This document shows positions 1 to 10,480 of a DNA stretch of 64,000 nucleotides, one piece after another. This DNA is from Gracilariopsis chorda (Eukaryota; Rhodophyta; Florideophyceae; Gracilariales; Gracilariaceae). Positions within the stretch are counted from its first letter, which is position 1. The number at the start of each line of letters is the position of its first letter. Made by a program: the position numbers and the translations under genes. The notes under the pieces are model-generated. The model was not told the DNA's origin. It ran no database searches and saw only the letters and a list, made by a program, of their open reading frames with translations. The DNA is taken from NCBI GenBank assembly GCA_003194525.1, contig NBIV01000084.1, forward strand, positions 186,001-250,000, written 5' to 3'.

Positions 1-58
1 CGCAGCCTGCCACCCACACGCGCCTGCGCCAATGGCCGCGGAGAGCGCCGTCGCTGGC

Positions 59-98
59 CACGTGCCCACGCACCACACGTGCCCACGCACCACACGTG
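59..98. promoter_or_regulatory. three tandem G-box (CACGTG) repeats upstream of DnaJ-like gene
   Basis: CACGTG occurs at 59-64, 76-81 and 93-98, exactly 17 bp apart, inside a 17-bp tandem repeat. CACGTG is the core G-box/E-box bound by bZIP and bHLH factors, and in photosynthetic eukaryotes it is common in light-regulated promoters. It lies about 210-250 bp before the chosen ATG at 310. A promoter role is inference; the repeat itself is seen directly. Confidence 0.5.
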
Positions 99-261
99 CC
101 CGCGCGCGCGCCGTGGCGGATGGCGCTGCCTCTGCGGCGCACAGTGGGCGCCGCGCGCAAAAGATCTGCCGCGCGGCGGCGGGTGGCCACCGCTTCGCGC
201 TCGCGCCGGCCTGTGGCGCGCTGCGAATGCGAGCCGCCGCGCTCAAAACGCGCGCGAGCCG

Positions 262-300
262 CGCCCACCGTCCCCGCCGTCCCCGCCGTCCCCGCCGCCT
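262..300. repeat. short CCGTCCCCG tandem repeat in leader
   Basis: A roughly 9-bp C-rich unit (cgtccccgc) is repeated about four times just before the DnaJ-like start codon. It would be 5' untranslated sequence if translation begins at 310. It is also why longer upstream readings of this region look proline- and serine-rich rather than like real protein. Confidence 0.5.
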
Positions 301-309
301 TCTTCCCAC

Positions 310-765
310 ATGAACTTCGCGCTCACGTCGCCCGCGCGCGCGCCGCCGCCGCCGCTCGCGCGCCCGCTGCAGGCCGCGCTCCCGGGCGTGCTGCTCGGCG
401 CCGCCGCCGCCGCGGCCGGCGTGCTGCTGGGCCGCCTGTCGTCCGCCGCCGCGCGCGCGCCGCAGCCGCGCCCCCCCTGCGACGCGTGCAACGGCGACGG
501 CTTCGTGCAGTGCTTCTGCACGCGCTGGAACTACTCCGCCGCAGCCGCTTCGCCGCACAACCGCCCGCGCTGCGACTCGTGCGCAGGCACGCGCCGCACC
601 CGATGCCCCCGCTGCCGCGGCGGCGGCACCGCCGTCTCCGCCCTCCTCCGCGTCCCCGTCCGCGTCCCCGTCCCCGTCAGACAGGTCGTCGACCACGTCG
701 TGCGCACACTCTCCCGCCCCTCGCCCCGTTTTCACCCCCGCTTGCTGCCACGCGCCGCCGCATGA
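310..765 (+). CDS. small DnaJ-type zinc-finger protein (BSD2-like)
   Basis: 151 residues. A proline-rich N-terminus and an alanine/leucine-rich hydrophobic stretch (about residues 22-42) could be a transit peptide or membrane anchor. A compact Cys domain follows: C57/C60 in CDACNGDG, C68/C70, C88/C91 in CDSCAGT, C99/C102 in CPRCRGGG. The CxxCxGxG pattern is that of the DnaJ type I zinc finger, without any J domain; plastid BSD2 and related thiol chaperones look like this. A role in chloroplast protein folding, for example Rubisco assembly, is inference from the family. The second motif is degenerate (CFC). I chose ATG 310 because the open frame upstream (from 79) is repeat-derived and low complexity. 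The C-terminus is Val/Pro/Arg rich. GC is very high. The next gene converges on it about 210 bp downstream. Confidence 0.65.
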   Translation: MNFALTSPARAPPPPLARPLQAALPGVLLGAAAAAAGVLLGRLSSAAARAPQPRPPCDACNGDGFVQCFCTRWNYSAAAASPHNRPRCDSCAGTRRTRCPRCRGGGTAVSALLRVPVRVPVPVRQVVDHVVRTLSRPSPRFHPRLLPRAAA

Positions 766-975
766 CGCCCCCCCCCCCCCCGCCTCCTTGCAATGTAGTG
801 CAATGCGCAATGCGCCCCACGCTGCCTCTTTTATTTGGTAACACACTTGGCTTAACTCCGTTTCTCACCCCACCCCCCCCCCCCCCACGCACTCCGCCAC
901 CGCACCGTCTTGTACCCCACTACCAACCTTGTATTCATTAAAACCAAATCTCTCTCTCTTCCTTCTTCTCCTTCT
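766..975. other. intergenic, C-homopolymers and CT repeat
   Basis: The gap between two convergent genes holds two poly-C runs (about 767-783 and 872-888) and a CT-rich tract near 948-970. No gene is seen. It must contain both 3' ends; no canonical AATAAA was found. Confidence 0.5.
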
Positions 976-1458
976 TCACTGTGCTATCTCGTCGTACACA
1001 TCCCGCGTGCACACCCGCCGCTCAACCACATGAACAATCGTGCAAACCCTCTTCCCATCAAACACCTGCCAAGTCCGCGCCCGCGCATCCTCCCCAGTCT
1101 TTGTAATAACGTCCACAAACGACAACGCCTGCGCCTCTTTCTGCCCATAAAACACCACCGCGCCCTCGTCCAGGCACACCGCATACCCGCGCACGCCCGA
1201 GCCCGCAATCTCCACGCGTCCGTTCCTCACCGCCCCGTAGAACACCAGCGTCTCTTTGCGCCCGTCGTCCCATTCGTACCTGTTCCGCTGCGCGTACTTG
1301 TCGCCGCGAACGCCCACCTCCACCCAGCTGCGGTGCCGGTCTCGCACCTCGCCCGTGTCCGCGTCGCGGTGCGTGAAAGTGCCCTCCCACACCCCCGCGT
1401 GCGCTTCGATTCCGCCTGGCATCTTGCTGTCCACCGCGTCTTCACCGCTTTGCGACAT
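976..1458 (-). CDS. DUF3598-like calycin-type protein
   Basis: 160 residues, single exon. Motifs resembling the DUF3598 family (beta-barrel, lipocalin/CpcT-like fold; plants, algae and cyanobacteria) are HAGVWEGTF at 20-28, YEWDDGR at 61-67, a following ETLVFYG strand, and RARTWQVFDGKR at 126-137. No signal peptide, membrane segment or catalytic motif is visible, and the family's molecular role is not settled. Met1 is used, though Met13 is also possible because the family similarity starts near residue 18. The start codon lies only about 125 bp from the end of the PiggyBac relic, so that transposon probably sits in this gene's promoter region. Codon use is GC-rich like the neighbouring gene. 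Confidence 0.65.
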   Translation of the reverse strand: MSQSGEDAVDSKMPGGIEAHAGVWEGTFTHRDADTGEVRDRHRSWVEVGVRGDKYAQRNRYEWDDGRKETLVFYGAVRNGRVEIAGSGVRGYAVCLDEGAVVFYGQKEAQALSFVDVITKTGEDARARTWQVFDGKRVCTIVHVVERRVCTRDVYDEIAQ

Positions 1459-1582
1459 GCTTCAATCCTGCTTGGCCGCGCGTTTGCACTCTCGCTTCAG
1501 ATGCCCTGCTGCCGTTGTCTTGTCAGCGCTAGTCGTGTGCTCCACCCTTGCCTTCTCACCCCATCTCTCCTTGCTTCCTACT

Positions 1583-1622
1583 ACTAGCTAGTAATGTCAA
1601 TCTGACCAGCGACCTCATATGC
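1583..1622 (+). repeat. left terminal inverted repeat of PiggyBac relic
   Basis: Begins ACTAGCTAGT and contains TCAATCTGACC and CCTCATATG in the same order as the reverse complement of the right end. The match is imperfect, with small length differences. Confidence 0.5.
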
Positions 1623-2323
1623 GCTCAATTTTAATTACTCTACAACTTTATCAAAACCTCAAAACTTTTCAAAAAACTTTTTCGCTTAGATGTTGTCATC
1701 ATGTATTCTACCCCGGCAGCGCTGAACCATGTCCAAAACACATCACCGACAGTCGTAGCTGTCGAATCAAGACCTATTGTCAACAACATTCGTACGCCAT
1801 GCGCCTGTCTCCAGATCTTCGCAGAAATGTTGGAAAGACTGTCAACAGCCGCATTCATCTGCTTACAAATGGTGCTCAATGCAAATTTTATTATGGATCT
1901 TTATGGAAATTAGCAATGGTATAAAGTTCCGTCCTCAACTTTGACATTTCAAAGGTCAACAATCCAAATCTCATTTTTGTGATTGTGCAATTTAGTATGC
2001 TAAACCGATAAAAAGAAGTGGCCCTACCTTTATCTAGTGTCGAGCTAGGTACTGATGTTATCAAAGCTTTCAATGCTGCAGAAAAACCTATTACCAGCAT
2101 TTAACTCAATAATAAGCAAAACATTGAAGCAGATGCTCTTTTGACACCTTCTCAGATGCGCTTATTGCAGCCACAAACAAGTTTATAAAGCTAAAATGCA
2201 CCTGTCCAATCAACTGTGATTCATAGTCCTGTGTGGTAAACTTGTAAGAAGTTGACTCCTCTGAATGGCTGTATGCAAATTCATCAGTAGAAATTAGTTG
2301 GCCCACCGGAGTTTTATCTTACC

Positions 2324-3890
2324 ATGTCACGTTTCTCCAAACATGAGCGCATTAAATTTCTTACTTTGGATGTTTTCCATGCAGCATTTGCAGTTCATAG
2401 TGAACAGAGCAAATTTTGGGCTGAAAGAAAAGACGCTAAAAGGAAGTCAGGAGTACAACTGCTCAAATTCTTTGAAATTTTTATCCTGATGACTCGCATT
2501 GATTTCTCAAACAGACGGTATCTTTGGAGCCTCGAGCCTTTTTTTAAGTTTGTTCCTCAGCCAAATTTTGGTCTTGCAATGTCACGGAACAAATTTCAAA
2601 TACTTAGAAGTTCAGTATGCTTCACCAAAAATTGTGTGACTGAAGAGCAAGGAATCGCGTGTTGGTCTTTTGTAGCAGAGTTTGTGAAGGAAATCAATGA
2701 CATCGTCTGTCTTTTGTCATGCCATTGCATTCTTTATGTGTTGACGAAAAACTTTCACGATGGTACGGATTAGGCGTTTATTGGATTGATGTTGCGCGTT
2801 CCCACTATACGGCATTAGATAGAAAGCCGGAAATGGTCTTGAAATGAAGGCCGTATGTTTTGCACGAAGTGGCATACTGCTGAGCATTGAGGTCAATATG
2901 GGTGCTAATATTCCGGAACAAGTTTTCGCTTCGAATAACGACCAGGGAACAGCAGTCCTACTTCGCTTAGTGCAACCATGGTTTGGATCAGAAAGGTTGG
3001 TATATGCGGATTTCTTTCTTGCGTCTGTCTGTACCGCGACCGCATTACTGGAGAAAGGTTTAAGGTTTACCGGAGTTGTCTAAAGTGCTACTGGTGAATA
3101 TCCTATGACAGATCTCTCCGACACTACTCTATCAGACAGGGGAAATTTTGTATCTATGCTATCAAAAGGAAGCATTATCAATAATGACGTAATGGCTATA
3201 ATATGGATGGACAGAGAAAGTAGTTATTTCGTATCAACCTCTGGCACGCTTAATCCTGGTTCTCTTTTTATTGGAGAAAGGTGGAGCCAGGAGGGAAATA
3301 TTTCTATGAATTTGGAATTGGAGGTCGCAGTTCCCGAAGTGTGTGAAGAGTATTACGAAAACTGCTCAGTGGTCGATCTCCATAACAGATGCAGACAAGA
3401 TGATCTAAATCTGGAGAAGAAAATTGAAGTGAAAGAGTGGTTATTTCGAGTGAATTGCTCTCTTTTAGCGATTCGTATTGTGGACGCGTGGAAGTTGTAC
3501 AACGCGGCAAATGGAACCAGAAATGTGAAGAGCCCACACCAATTCTATTGCCAATTGGCTGATGAACTAATTGAGAACACATGGGATACCACAGGTCTAA
3601 TGAATAGAGATGAGCAAGAATGTGAAATCTTTCATGAGAAGCCAATGTTTGCAAGCAATGGCTTGCATTTAATGCAAACGAATAGACGGTGGAGAACTAA
3701 AGATGGCAAGATCACAAAAGATTTATAGCAAGGACGATGCAGTTCTTGCAAAGGTAATACAAAGTCCAAGTTCTTATGTTCTGGATGCTATATCAGGAAG
3801 GAAAAAGAAGTGTTTTTATATCACTCTGGTACTAATAGAGATTGTTTTGTGAAACAAATTGAAGATTGTCACGGTATAATGAATTTCAGG
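2324..3890 (+). pseudogene. PiggyBac transposase (DDE_Tnp_1_7) pseudogene
   Basis: Protein similarity runs in the family's order but over more than one frame. A SRNKFQILRS block (2589-2620) matches the conserved helix before the catalytic core. VDEKLSRWYG near 2740 holds the first catalytic Asp. The block RKPEMVLKMKAVCFARSG follows near 2825-2875. VYADFFLASV near 3000 holds the second Asp and CSVVDLHNRCRQDD near 3365-3405 the third. RCSSC...LCSGC near 3735-3790 is the C-terminal cysteine-rich zinc domain. All three catalytic Asp positions are still readable. The frame shifts between the first block and the first Asp, and an in-frame stop precedes the zinc domain, so it is inactive. The exact N-terminus is unclear. 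Confidence 0.75.
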
Positions 3891-4372
3891 AGCTGATACA
3901 GATGTCAACTGCCTTGTCAACCTTCGGTTTTTATATTAGTAATCTATGTTTGAATACAAAAGTATACCATAAGTTCATTTTACCTTAAGCCCCCTACTGA
4001 CTCAATCCGCGTTACTTAGACTTGCTAGATAATTTAAGCTGTATGTCAAAACTGCCCCTATCACAGATGTCACCATATTCTTTGTGCTTTTCAAGTGGGT
4101 TTTTAAAACGTTCTGAGAGTTTGAATATATTTAGATTTGGTCGAGATCCCGAACGAGTTTTGGAGATTAAATAAACTCAGCGAGGTTCGAACTCATTTTT
4201 CGTTGCTCGCATGTGACCTGACGACCACTGAGCTACCCTTGTCGCTTAGTGATCATCTTCTAAAACTACTTATAGTTCAAAGACAGCTCCGTTGGCCATT
4301 TCTTAAGTTCAAATTTTGAAATGTGTGGCCATGCGGACTAGATTTCAATATTTTTTTAATTTTGCGTGCCGG

Positions 4373-4400
4373 TGCGCTGACCTCATATGAGGTCAGCGCA
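4373..4400. repeat. 28-bp perfect palindrome
   Basis: TGCGCTGACCTCAT is followed directly by its exact reverse complement with no spacer. It lies at the inner edge of the right inverted repeat of the PiggyBac relic. The left end has the same GACCTCATATG core but not the second half, so the palindrome is specific to this end. Confidence 0.85.
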
Positions 4401-4424
4401 TCGGTCTGATATGCACTAGCTAGT
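4383..4424 (-). repeat. right terminal inverted repeat of PiggyBac relic
   Basis: The reverse complement starts ACTAGCTAGT, continues GCATATCAGACC and reaches CTGACCTCATATG, matching the left end in order and spacing with a few differences. Confidence 0.5.
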
Positions 4425-4442
4425 CTAAATTACATACGCTCA

Positions 4443-4699
4443 GTTTTCAAACGGCCAAGGGATAATCTACACGGTGTAGACGGACTAAAAAATTGATTGA
4501 AAAGGAACAGCTCAACAGACCGTTTTTGAAAAACTGACCAACCTCAATGAGTCGAAATTGAACGTTCTTCAGTAGCCAATGATGTGACGCTATTTTGGAA
4601 ATAGGCCAATAGGAAAAACATGAGCAACTCAAACCCATCTTCACAAATCAAACAGTGACAAGTCGTTTTGTGTCAAGCGCGCGCTTTTTCGAAACCAGG
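4443..4699 (+). repeat. repeat F, copy 1, left part
   Basis: Matches the reverse complement of about 12276-12530 along its whole length. Shared blocks include GGCCAAGGGATAATCTACA, GGACTAAAAAATTGATTG, AGTTCTTCAGTAGCCAAT and TGTGTCAAG followed by GCGCGCTTTTTC. Copy 1 is interrupted at 4699/10228 by the copia element and resumes after it. The nature of F is unknown; no coding capacity is recognised. Confidence 0.75.
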
Positions 4700-4806
4700 T
4701 GTCATCACGCAGTGTACACGTTGATGAGAACAGTAAAAGGTACCACTCCACACTGCCGGCGCTAGGACCGGCGGAAGTGGAGGAGAATTGATTCTCTCTT
4801 GTCTCA
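4700..4806 (+). repeat. copia 5' LTR
   Basis: 107 bp, TG...CA. It aligns with 10069-10227, which is longer near its start. Preceded by CCAGG. Confidence 0.8.
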
Positions 4807-4819
4807 GGTTATGGGCACC
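4807..4819 (+). promoter_or_regulatory. primer-binding site, half-tRNA (initiator Met) type
   Basis: GGTTATGGGCACC abuts the LTR. It resembles the GGTTATGGGC-type site of Drosophila copia, which pairs with the anticodon-loop end of a cleaved initiator-Met tRNA, rather than the TGG site complementary to a tRNA 3' CCA. Similarity is from memory of the copia site. Confidence 0.55.
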
Positions 4820-4949
4820 ATCGCGCCACAGCGCAACGCCAAACTACCTACCCCACCGATTCACAGTTGAAGCGTCGCTCCCGTGAACAACAACTCAAAA
4901 TACAAACCGTCCACGCCATTTTACAATCGAACGCCACGCGAAAAACGTC

Positions 4950-6140
4950 AACATTATCGCCAAATTAGCTACATCTGAAACAAGCTCTGGCAAAACGCAA
5001 AAACTCAACCACACACGACTTCCAACGTAAGCATGAGCATTCCTCACAATTACACAGTCTTTCTGCATGCACAACCTCTACATTTCCTTCGTGGCGTTTT
5101 ACGGAAAAACTTGGAGAGCTCACACCCAACAACTTTGTTCAGTGGTAACAAAACTTGGACAACATTCTTACTGAACACGAGTACAAGCATCTTCTCGACA
5201 ATTCCTTCTCTCCACGTAGCAATGAATATCACAAAGCAAGAGCTAGTCTTCAACGCATCATAGCCAAGAGTATAAGGCAGGAAATCACTGATCTTCTCGC
5301 AGGCCCCGACATTTTCACACAGACACCTCAACTTATTGTCCAGACTATTCGTCAAATTATCGAAAGCAATTCTGCCATGAACTACTTCAGCCTCACAACC
5401 GTCGCCCCGACTCTACGTCGTACTGGACCATAGCAGCATTTATTGCGGCACACTTGGCTATCCGCCGCAAGCAAACTGTAGCGAACACTCCCGCAATATC
5501 CGATAAAAGAGTCACAGTGAACTGCATCCTACAGGGCCTGGTCATCGACAGTCGTTTCTCTCCACGGGCTACCTCATTAATGCTCGACTCTCCACCGATC
5601 ACGATCAAGGATACACAACACGGCCTTAAACCATACGAAAGTATTCTAAACCAACAAACACCGACCTCGGGACTAGCGCCATTCATTGGCCACACCAACA
5701 TGGGATGTTCACAAAATCTCTCTGGAACATGAGGTCAAGGCCAAGGACGTAGTCGATACGGCAGCTCCAGAGGACGAGGTATTCGGCGCGCGATTGAAGA
5801 ATTGAACAAGAAAATGTATGCGCTACAGACCACAAGATCACGATGCAGACGTGTTGGCTCCACAGCCAAACATACCTGTTCCATCAATGATGCCATATCT
5901 GCAAAAATTGTACAGGCCATGCAAGCACTCAAGTCCCTCCCATCCATTTACCAGTTTAACAATACGACGTAGGGTACGTACACACTCGAGTCAGCAGCAC
6001 ACCCCAAAGTCCTCCAGCACAGTACGTCAGACAAAACTGACCTTCCTAGTCCCGTTTCAACCCATACGGCTGCTTCAACCCTCAAAACAACGAAGAAAGG
6101 AACTCCTCACCTTATCAGTCATACTGGCGTCTGGCTAACG
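4950..6140 (+). pseudogene. copia gag-like region, degraded
   Basis: Short open segments between the leader and the nested solo LTR occupy the position expected for gag. Sequences such as LTEHEYKHLLDNSF look like capsid helices, but no CCHC knuckle could be confirmed. Assignment rests mainly on position. Confidence 0.4.
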
Positions 6141-6261
6141 ATTCCGACGTTAATTAACAACGACATCAAGGGTAATCTAATATCAGTACAATCCCTATCC
6201 AAACACATCTGTCCAATCATCTTTACACCCCACCATTCATTCATCCTCAGCAGAACACTAC

Positions 6262-7196
6262 TGTAGTGCAAGACCCGAAGGTTGGGTATCACACTCATGG
6301 TGTCCGAGGCTTTGCTCCCTGTGGATTCAGACCTAGTGACAGAGCCCTCTGTATACCTGCAGTACGGGCGTAACTCCGTAGGTATTTCGGATTGACCACA
6401 GACGTGGATAAAGAAAGATCAACCGGAGGCAGAAAGACGGTAAAACCAGACACCGGTATGCCACGCGATGCTGTGGTTTAAAATATATTCGATGAAGGGT
6501 GCCTTCCTAGAACGGAGAAAAACCACCCGGTGGATCGTGCGGAAAGCGAAAACAGACCCGACGAAGAATTCACATGCACTGAGGGTAGCTGACCAATTAC
6601 CCAATACAGGGGCGATACCAGTACCACACTATAGATACATTTTACACAACAATTATGACACAGAGTATCTGTAGGTTTACCGAGCCGGTGAATTGAGCGA
6701 ACCGAATGCGGTGACCCTCCGCGAGGAGTAGTAATGGCGCAACGACGTCACGATCCAGAGCCAGCTACCTCATTTCAAACTGAACAGTTATGAATGACCG
6801 AAGTCTCGGGTTAACTTTACTTAGTGCTCGCGACGAGGAAGTCGCGCTCATCAAAGTAGGTACACTACCATAATAAATTATAATAATTAAATACTATAAT
6901 GCACACCTTCTCAGGTCCACACACGTGGCCAGGCCAGTGTCAGGCTCTCTGAAAGGTTAACCCAAGTAAAACATAACACTACAGCATGGTGCCGTCGCAC
7001 ACGCGCACACGCGCCCACTCATCCTGCAATCCATGTTATATTCGTACCTTCCTAGGTGAAACTTCAAACAGTAAACCATCCTATTGGAACTGACTCGTAC
7101 GGTTCCAACTCATGTAAGGTAGAGGTGTCACGGTAACAACGTCACACTCCTATAGTAGCATCATCGCGATTTCCACGCCTTTCCCGTTGCCCCACA
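6262..7196. repeat. solo LTR nested in copia element
   Basis: 935 bp, begins TGTAGTGCAAG and ends TTGCCCCACA, flanked by a 5-bp target duplication ACTAC (6257-6261 and 7197-7201). No internal region is present, so it is the product of LTR-LTR recombination. Internal blocks (GTGACAGAGCCCTCTGTA, and GTGGATCGTGCGGAAAGCGA) match the solo LTRs at 11235 and 13408, so it is a diverged member of the same LTR family. Confidence 0.85.
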
Positions 7197-7599
7197 ACTA
7201 CCGTTGAAACTCTTTGGCACTGTACTCTGGACCCACAACTGCTACACCCTCCACATCTAAAAGCATGAGATTTCCGCGAAGAACTGCATATCTGGAAAGA
7301 ACGTCCAACACGTTCATACCACTAACACCAACTAAACTTGTTCGCCTCCCTGCTCCTCTCCCATCTACTTCCAAACCAAGAAGCATCAGCACCAAACAAT
7401 CGAAAGCACGTCCTTCATTTCGACCGACACCCTTATGAATCACCAGTGGCATCCCATCATACACCCCATATGACAACAAAACCGCCACTTTCAGCCAATG
7501 GCACCTTATCTTTAACCATGCACCCCCCATCAAATTAGCCTCACTCGAAACCCCCAAACATATAAACGATTCAGATCTACGCGGCGTAGGCCAAAAGAA

Positions 7600-8500
7600 A
7601 TTATCCTGCAGTGCTCGATTACAGGGCAGAATCAAACGACGGCCACATCCGAAACGATCCCACAATTATCAACCTGGAAAGGTAATTACTTCTGACATCT
7701 GTGGACCGATGCCGCCTACATCACACACAACAATCGATACTTCACAAACCTCATCGAACTCTTCGGTCGGCAACTTTACCTCCACTTCTCGCACAACAGA
7801 AACGCCCTACATCAAGTTCTGCCGTTCGAGATAAGACTCTTCCGAAATGCCACTAGGTGCAGGCCGTCCATATTTCTATCTGGCAATGCTAAGGAGTACC
7901 TCAGTAACATCATCCAACAACACCTTCACAAAAACTGCATACTCTAGCTCATTTCAAACCCATGTACACCGCAACAGAATGCAATAGCAGAACGAATAAA
8001 TCAGACCCTATGCTCCGTGGCACGAGTAGACCTCATACATAGCAGGCTCGGCGATGAACGCTGAGAAGATGCAGTCAGGGATACTGCATACAAATACAAC
8101 CTAATCCAGCATACCACAACGGCCAGACACCTCATGAAGCACTTTTCGGCTCACCAGCCCGAAGCAGTGCTCTTTTTGTCTTAGGCCAACTGGAGTATGC
8201 ACATCTGCCAATAGACGACACCAATCAAACCAAATTAGACAGTCGAGGATTTCTATGCCGTTTTTTATACGGGCATCAGTCCCCACAACATCATCTTCAT
8301 GGCCATCGGTAAAGGTAATTACATGCAGGTCCCATGCCGTAACTCCCATCCCTACAACATCCACGACGATCTCGCCGCCAGCCAATCAAAGGCATTCAGA
8401 AGTCACATTTCGCATTAAACTTCATCAGCCATCACACCACACACTCCACCCCCAGCTTCTCGAAAACAGGCCGCGCAATAGCCGCACGCCCTTGAACGGT
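7600..8500 (+). pseudogene. copia integrase region
   Basis: Readable blocks are SDICGPMPP (first catalytic Asp region, about 7690-7720), PQQNAIAERINQTL (the Glu-containing block, about 7970-8010), and ALFVLGQLEYAHLP (about 8165-8210), equivalent to the conserved block after the copia core. Multiple breaks; fossil. Confidence 0.7.
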
Positions 8501-8879
8501 GCAAAGCTCATAATGAAGAACTGGACCAGCTGGAGCGATTGCGCGCCATTAAATGGATCCCTAAGACCCAACTCCCCAAACCCCTCACTTCATTAACAAT
8601 GACATAACGTTATAAGCGGAACAACAGCAGCCACGTTATAGGGCACGAGGCCAGGTTATCCGTACAAGACGACCGAGTGATCCCTGACACAGACTTTAAT
8701 CCCAACGAATCCGCAGCACATCTCTCACAAAAGGACTCCGTACGCCTCATCTTTGCTCTTGCTGTAGAACAAAAACTCGTGCTTTACCATTTCAAAGTAA
8801 CATCCGCGTTCACCCACGAAAAGAATCGACACCACAAACCTGTGTAATTCAAACAACATCCGCGCTTTGATGACTCCTA

Positions 8880-9974
8880 TGCACACCAAGAGTCTGGTGG
8901 TCAACTATTGCTGAACTAATACGGAACTCCAGCAGCTGGGCACTATTTCCTCGATCAAGCATGGAAATATTTAACGGTTCTCGGATACACCCAACCATCC
9001 GATGATCCAGCTCTATTCATTGCACGCAGATCTCCTACAGATTACACAATCATATGCCTCAACATCGACGACTATTTTTTAGCCGCTCCTAACCGTCAAC
9101 TCATTGACCCACTATTGTCACAAATACAACAGAAATATTACATCAGAAGGCTTAGAACTTCGACTAGGTACTTAGGATGGAACGTCGCTACGCAACCAGG
9201 CGGTGCAACTACTCTAACACAACCCACCACCATATCCCAGCTTCTCACAGTTACTGGTCTGCAAAACGATAACACGAAGACTACCCCGTACAAATCAGGT
9301 CTAGGATATCAACCCCCCAGCCAGAAAGATAGGCCAGTGACACAACCCATGCCTCTATACCCCCAAGTAGTCGGACGCCTGCCTTGGCTTGCAGACGGCA
9401 CACGCCCTGACATCGCGTTTGTAACATCTAAACTGGCTGCTGCGCTAACGCATCCCACCGGACGCCATTGGAAACACGTAAAATCCGTAGCATAGTATTT
9501 GAAACAAAGTGCAGCACACGGCTTTCATTATATCCAAAGCCCACGCAAAGGGCAGGAATTGCAGCTCAACTCATACTCGATGCATATTTCGCAGGAGATG
9601 CTGACAAACGAAGCTATACGTCCAGTGCAACTCATTATCTTAATGACAACCTCGTGTCGTGGTCATCACGAAAGCAATCTTCGCCAGCACTCTCCACCTG
9701 TAAGACGGAACATATAGCAGCCACCACAGCCACGCCCGACACAGTTCTATCTCGACGCATACTACAATTCTTAGGCTTTCTAGCCTCCACTTCATCAACG
9801 ATGAATATTGAAAATCAAGCGGCTATCGGCACCGCATTGAACCGAGGTGCATCGAAACGACGAAAATACATAGACCTAAATCATCACTATCTCCGTCATC
9901 ACATATCTCAAAACAATATTGCAGTCCGGCACGTCCCATCTCAAAAACATCGAGCCAATATAGTGACCAAGTAA
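8880..9974 (+). pseudogene. copia reverse transcriptase and RNase H region
   Basis: The LNIDDYFLAA block near 9060 sits where copia RT has YVDD. YLGWNV, VGRLPWLADGTRPDIAF and KHVKSVA follow as in copia RT thumb and tether. RNase H blocks are DAYFAGDADKRSYTS, VSWSSRKQ, STCKTEHIAA and KRRKYIDLNHHYLRHH (up to 9974). These last are diagnostic of Ty1/copia. A few breaks only in this part. Confidence 0.85.
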
Positions 9975-10068
9975 CTCAAACCACAAGCATTTGCGAACAA
10001 CTTCACGCTACTGAACATAAGGCGGCACCTCTTCAATCATCCCAATAACTTTCTCGCGTCGGAGGGCC

Positions 10069-10227
10069 TGTCATCACGCACCTATGTGCGTTGCTTCCTA
10101 AACGCGAGTAGTCATCACGCTGCCATTACGCAGTGTACACGTTGATAAGAACGGTAAAAGGCGCCACTCCACACCGCCAGCGCTAGGGTCGGCGGAAGTG
10201 CAGGGGTATCGATTCTCTCTTGTCTCA
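10069..10227 (+). repeat. copia 3' LTR
   Basis: 159 bp, TGTCATCACG...TGTCTCA, preceded by the purine tract GGAGGGCC and followed by the target duplicate CCAGG. It shares its last 97 bp with the 5' LTR at roughly 12% difference. Confidence 0.8.
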
Positions 10228-10480
10228 CCAGGCATGCCATCCCATCTTCATCGCCAGCGTTTCTCCTTCTCACGCCACCCAGCCACGACTGCCCTCCTCA
10301 TCATCTGCCACATTTTTCTGGAACGACTGCCTCTCACCGTCGCTCACATCTTCATATCATACTCTACCGCCTTTTTCGCTGCTATATTGTGGTTGGACGC
10401 TTTTCTATTTACGATCCTGTGCTCTTCTGCTCTATAGTTTCCAGCTCAATGTTGTGCTGTGTTTTCTTGCCAGCTTGTGC
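10228..10480 (+). repeat. repeat F, copy 1, right part
   Basis: Continues copy 1 after the copia insertion: CCAGGCATGCCATCCCATC matches the reverse complement of 12256-12275. Further along, CATCTTCATATCATACTCTACCGCC matches the reverse complement of the stretch just left of 11235 with several differences. CT-rich, no credible gene. Confidence 0.65.

Larger units (their letters stand above)
1583..4424 (+). mobile_element. PiggyBac-type DNA transposon relic
   Basis: A 2.84-kb segment enclosing a PiggyBac transposase pseudogene, with imperfect terminal inverted repeats of roughly 40 bp. Both ends carry ACTAGCTAGT followed inward by a TCANNCTGACC-like block and CCTCATATG. The length fits autonomous PiggyBac elements. 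The usual TTAA target duplication is not seen; the palindromic ACTAGCTAGT at each end may include the target. The interior is AT-rich, unlike the adjacent host genes. End assignment is moderately secure, superfamily assignment is strong. Confidence 0.65.
4700..10227 (+). mobile_element. Ty1/copia LTR retrotransposon, old, broken
   Basis: Full-length boundaries are visible: short LTRs starting TGTCATCACG and ending TGTCTCA, and a 5-bp target duplication CCAGG at 4695-4699 and 10228-10232. A primer-binding site directly follows the 5' LTR and a purine tract (GGAGGGCC) directly precedes the 3' LTR. The internal order is gag-like region, integrase, reverse transcriptase, RNase H, which is the copia order. 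It is broken many times (well over ten) and carries a nested solo LTR at 6262-7196. LTR divergence by eye is above 10%, so it is old. Confidence 0.85.

Noticed and set aside
96-941. Long open frame of 281 codons overlapping the DnaJ-like gene
   Set aside because: Arg/Ala/Pro low complexity from GC-rich sequence; the Cys motifs lie in the frame from 310.
910-1587. 225-codon frame opposite the DUF3598-like gene
   Set aside because: His/Pro/Arg-rich shadow; the minus-strand frame has family motifs.
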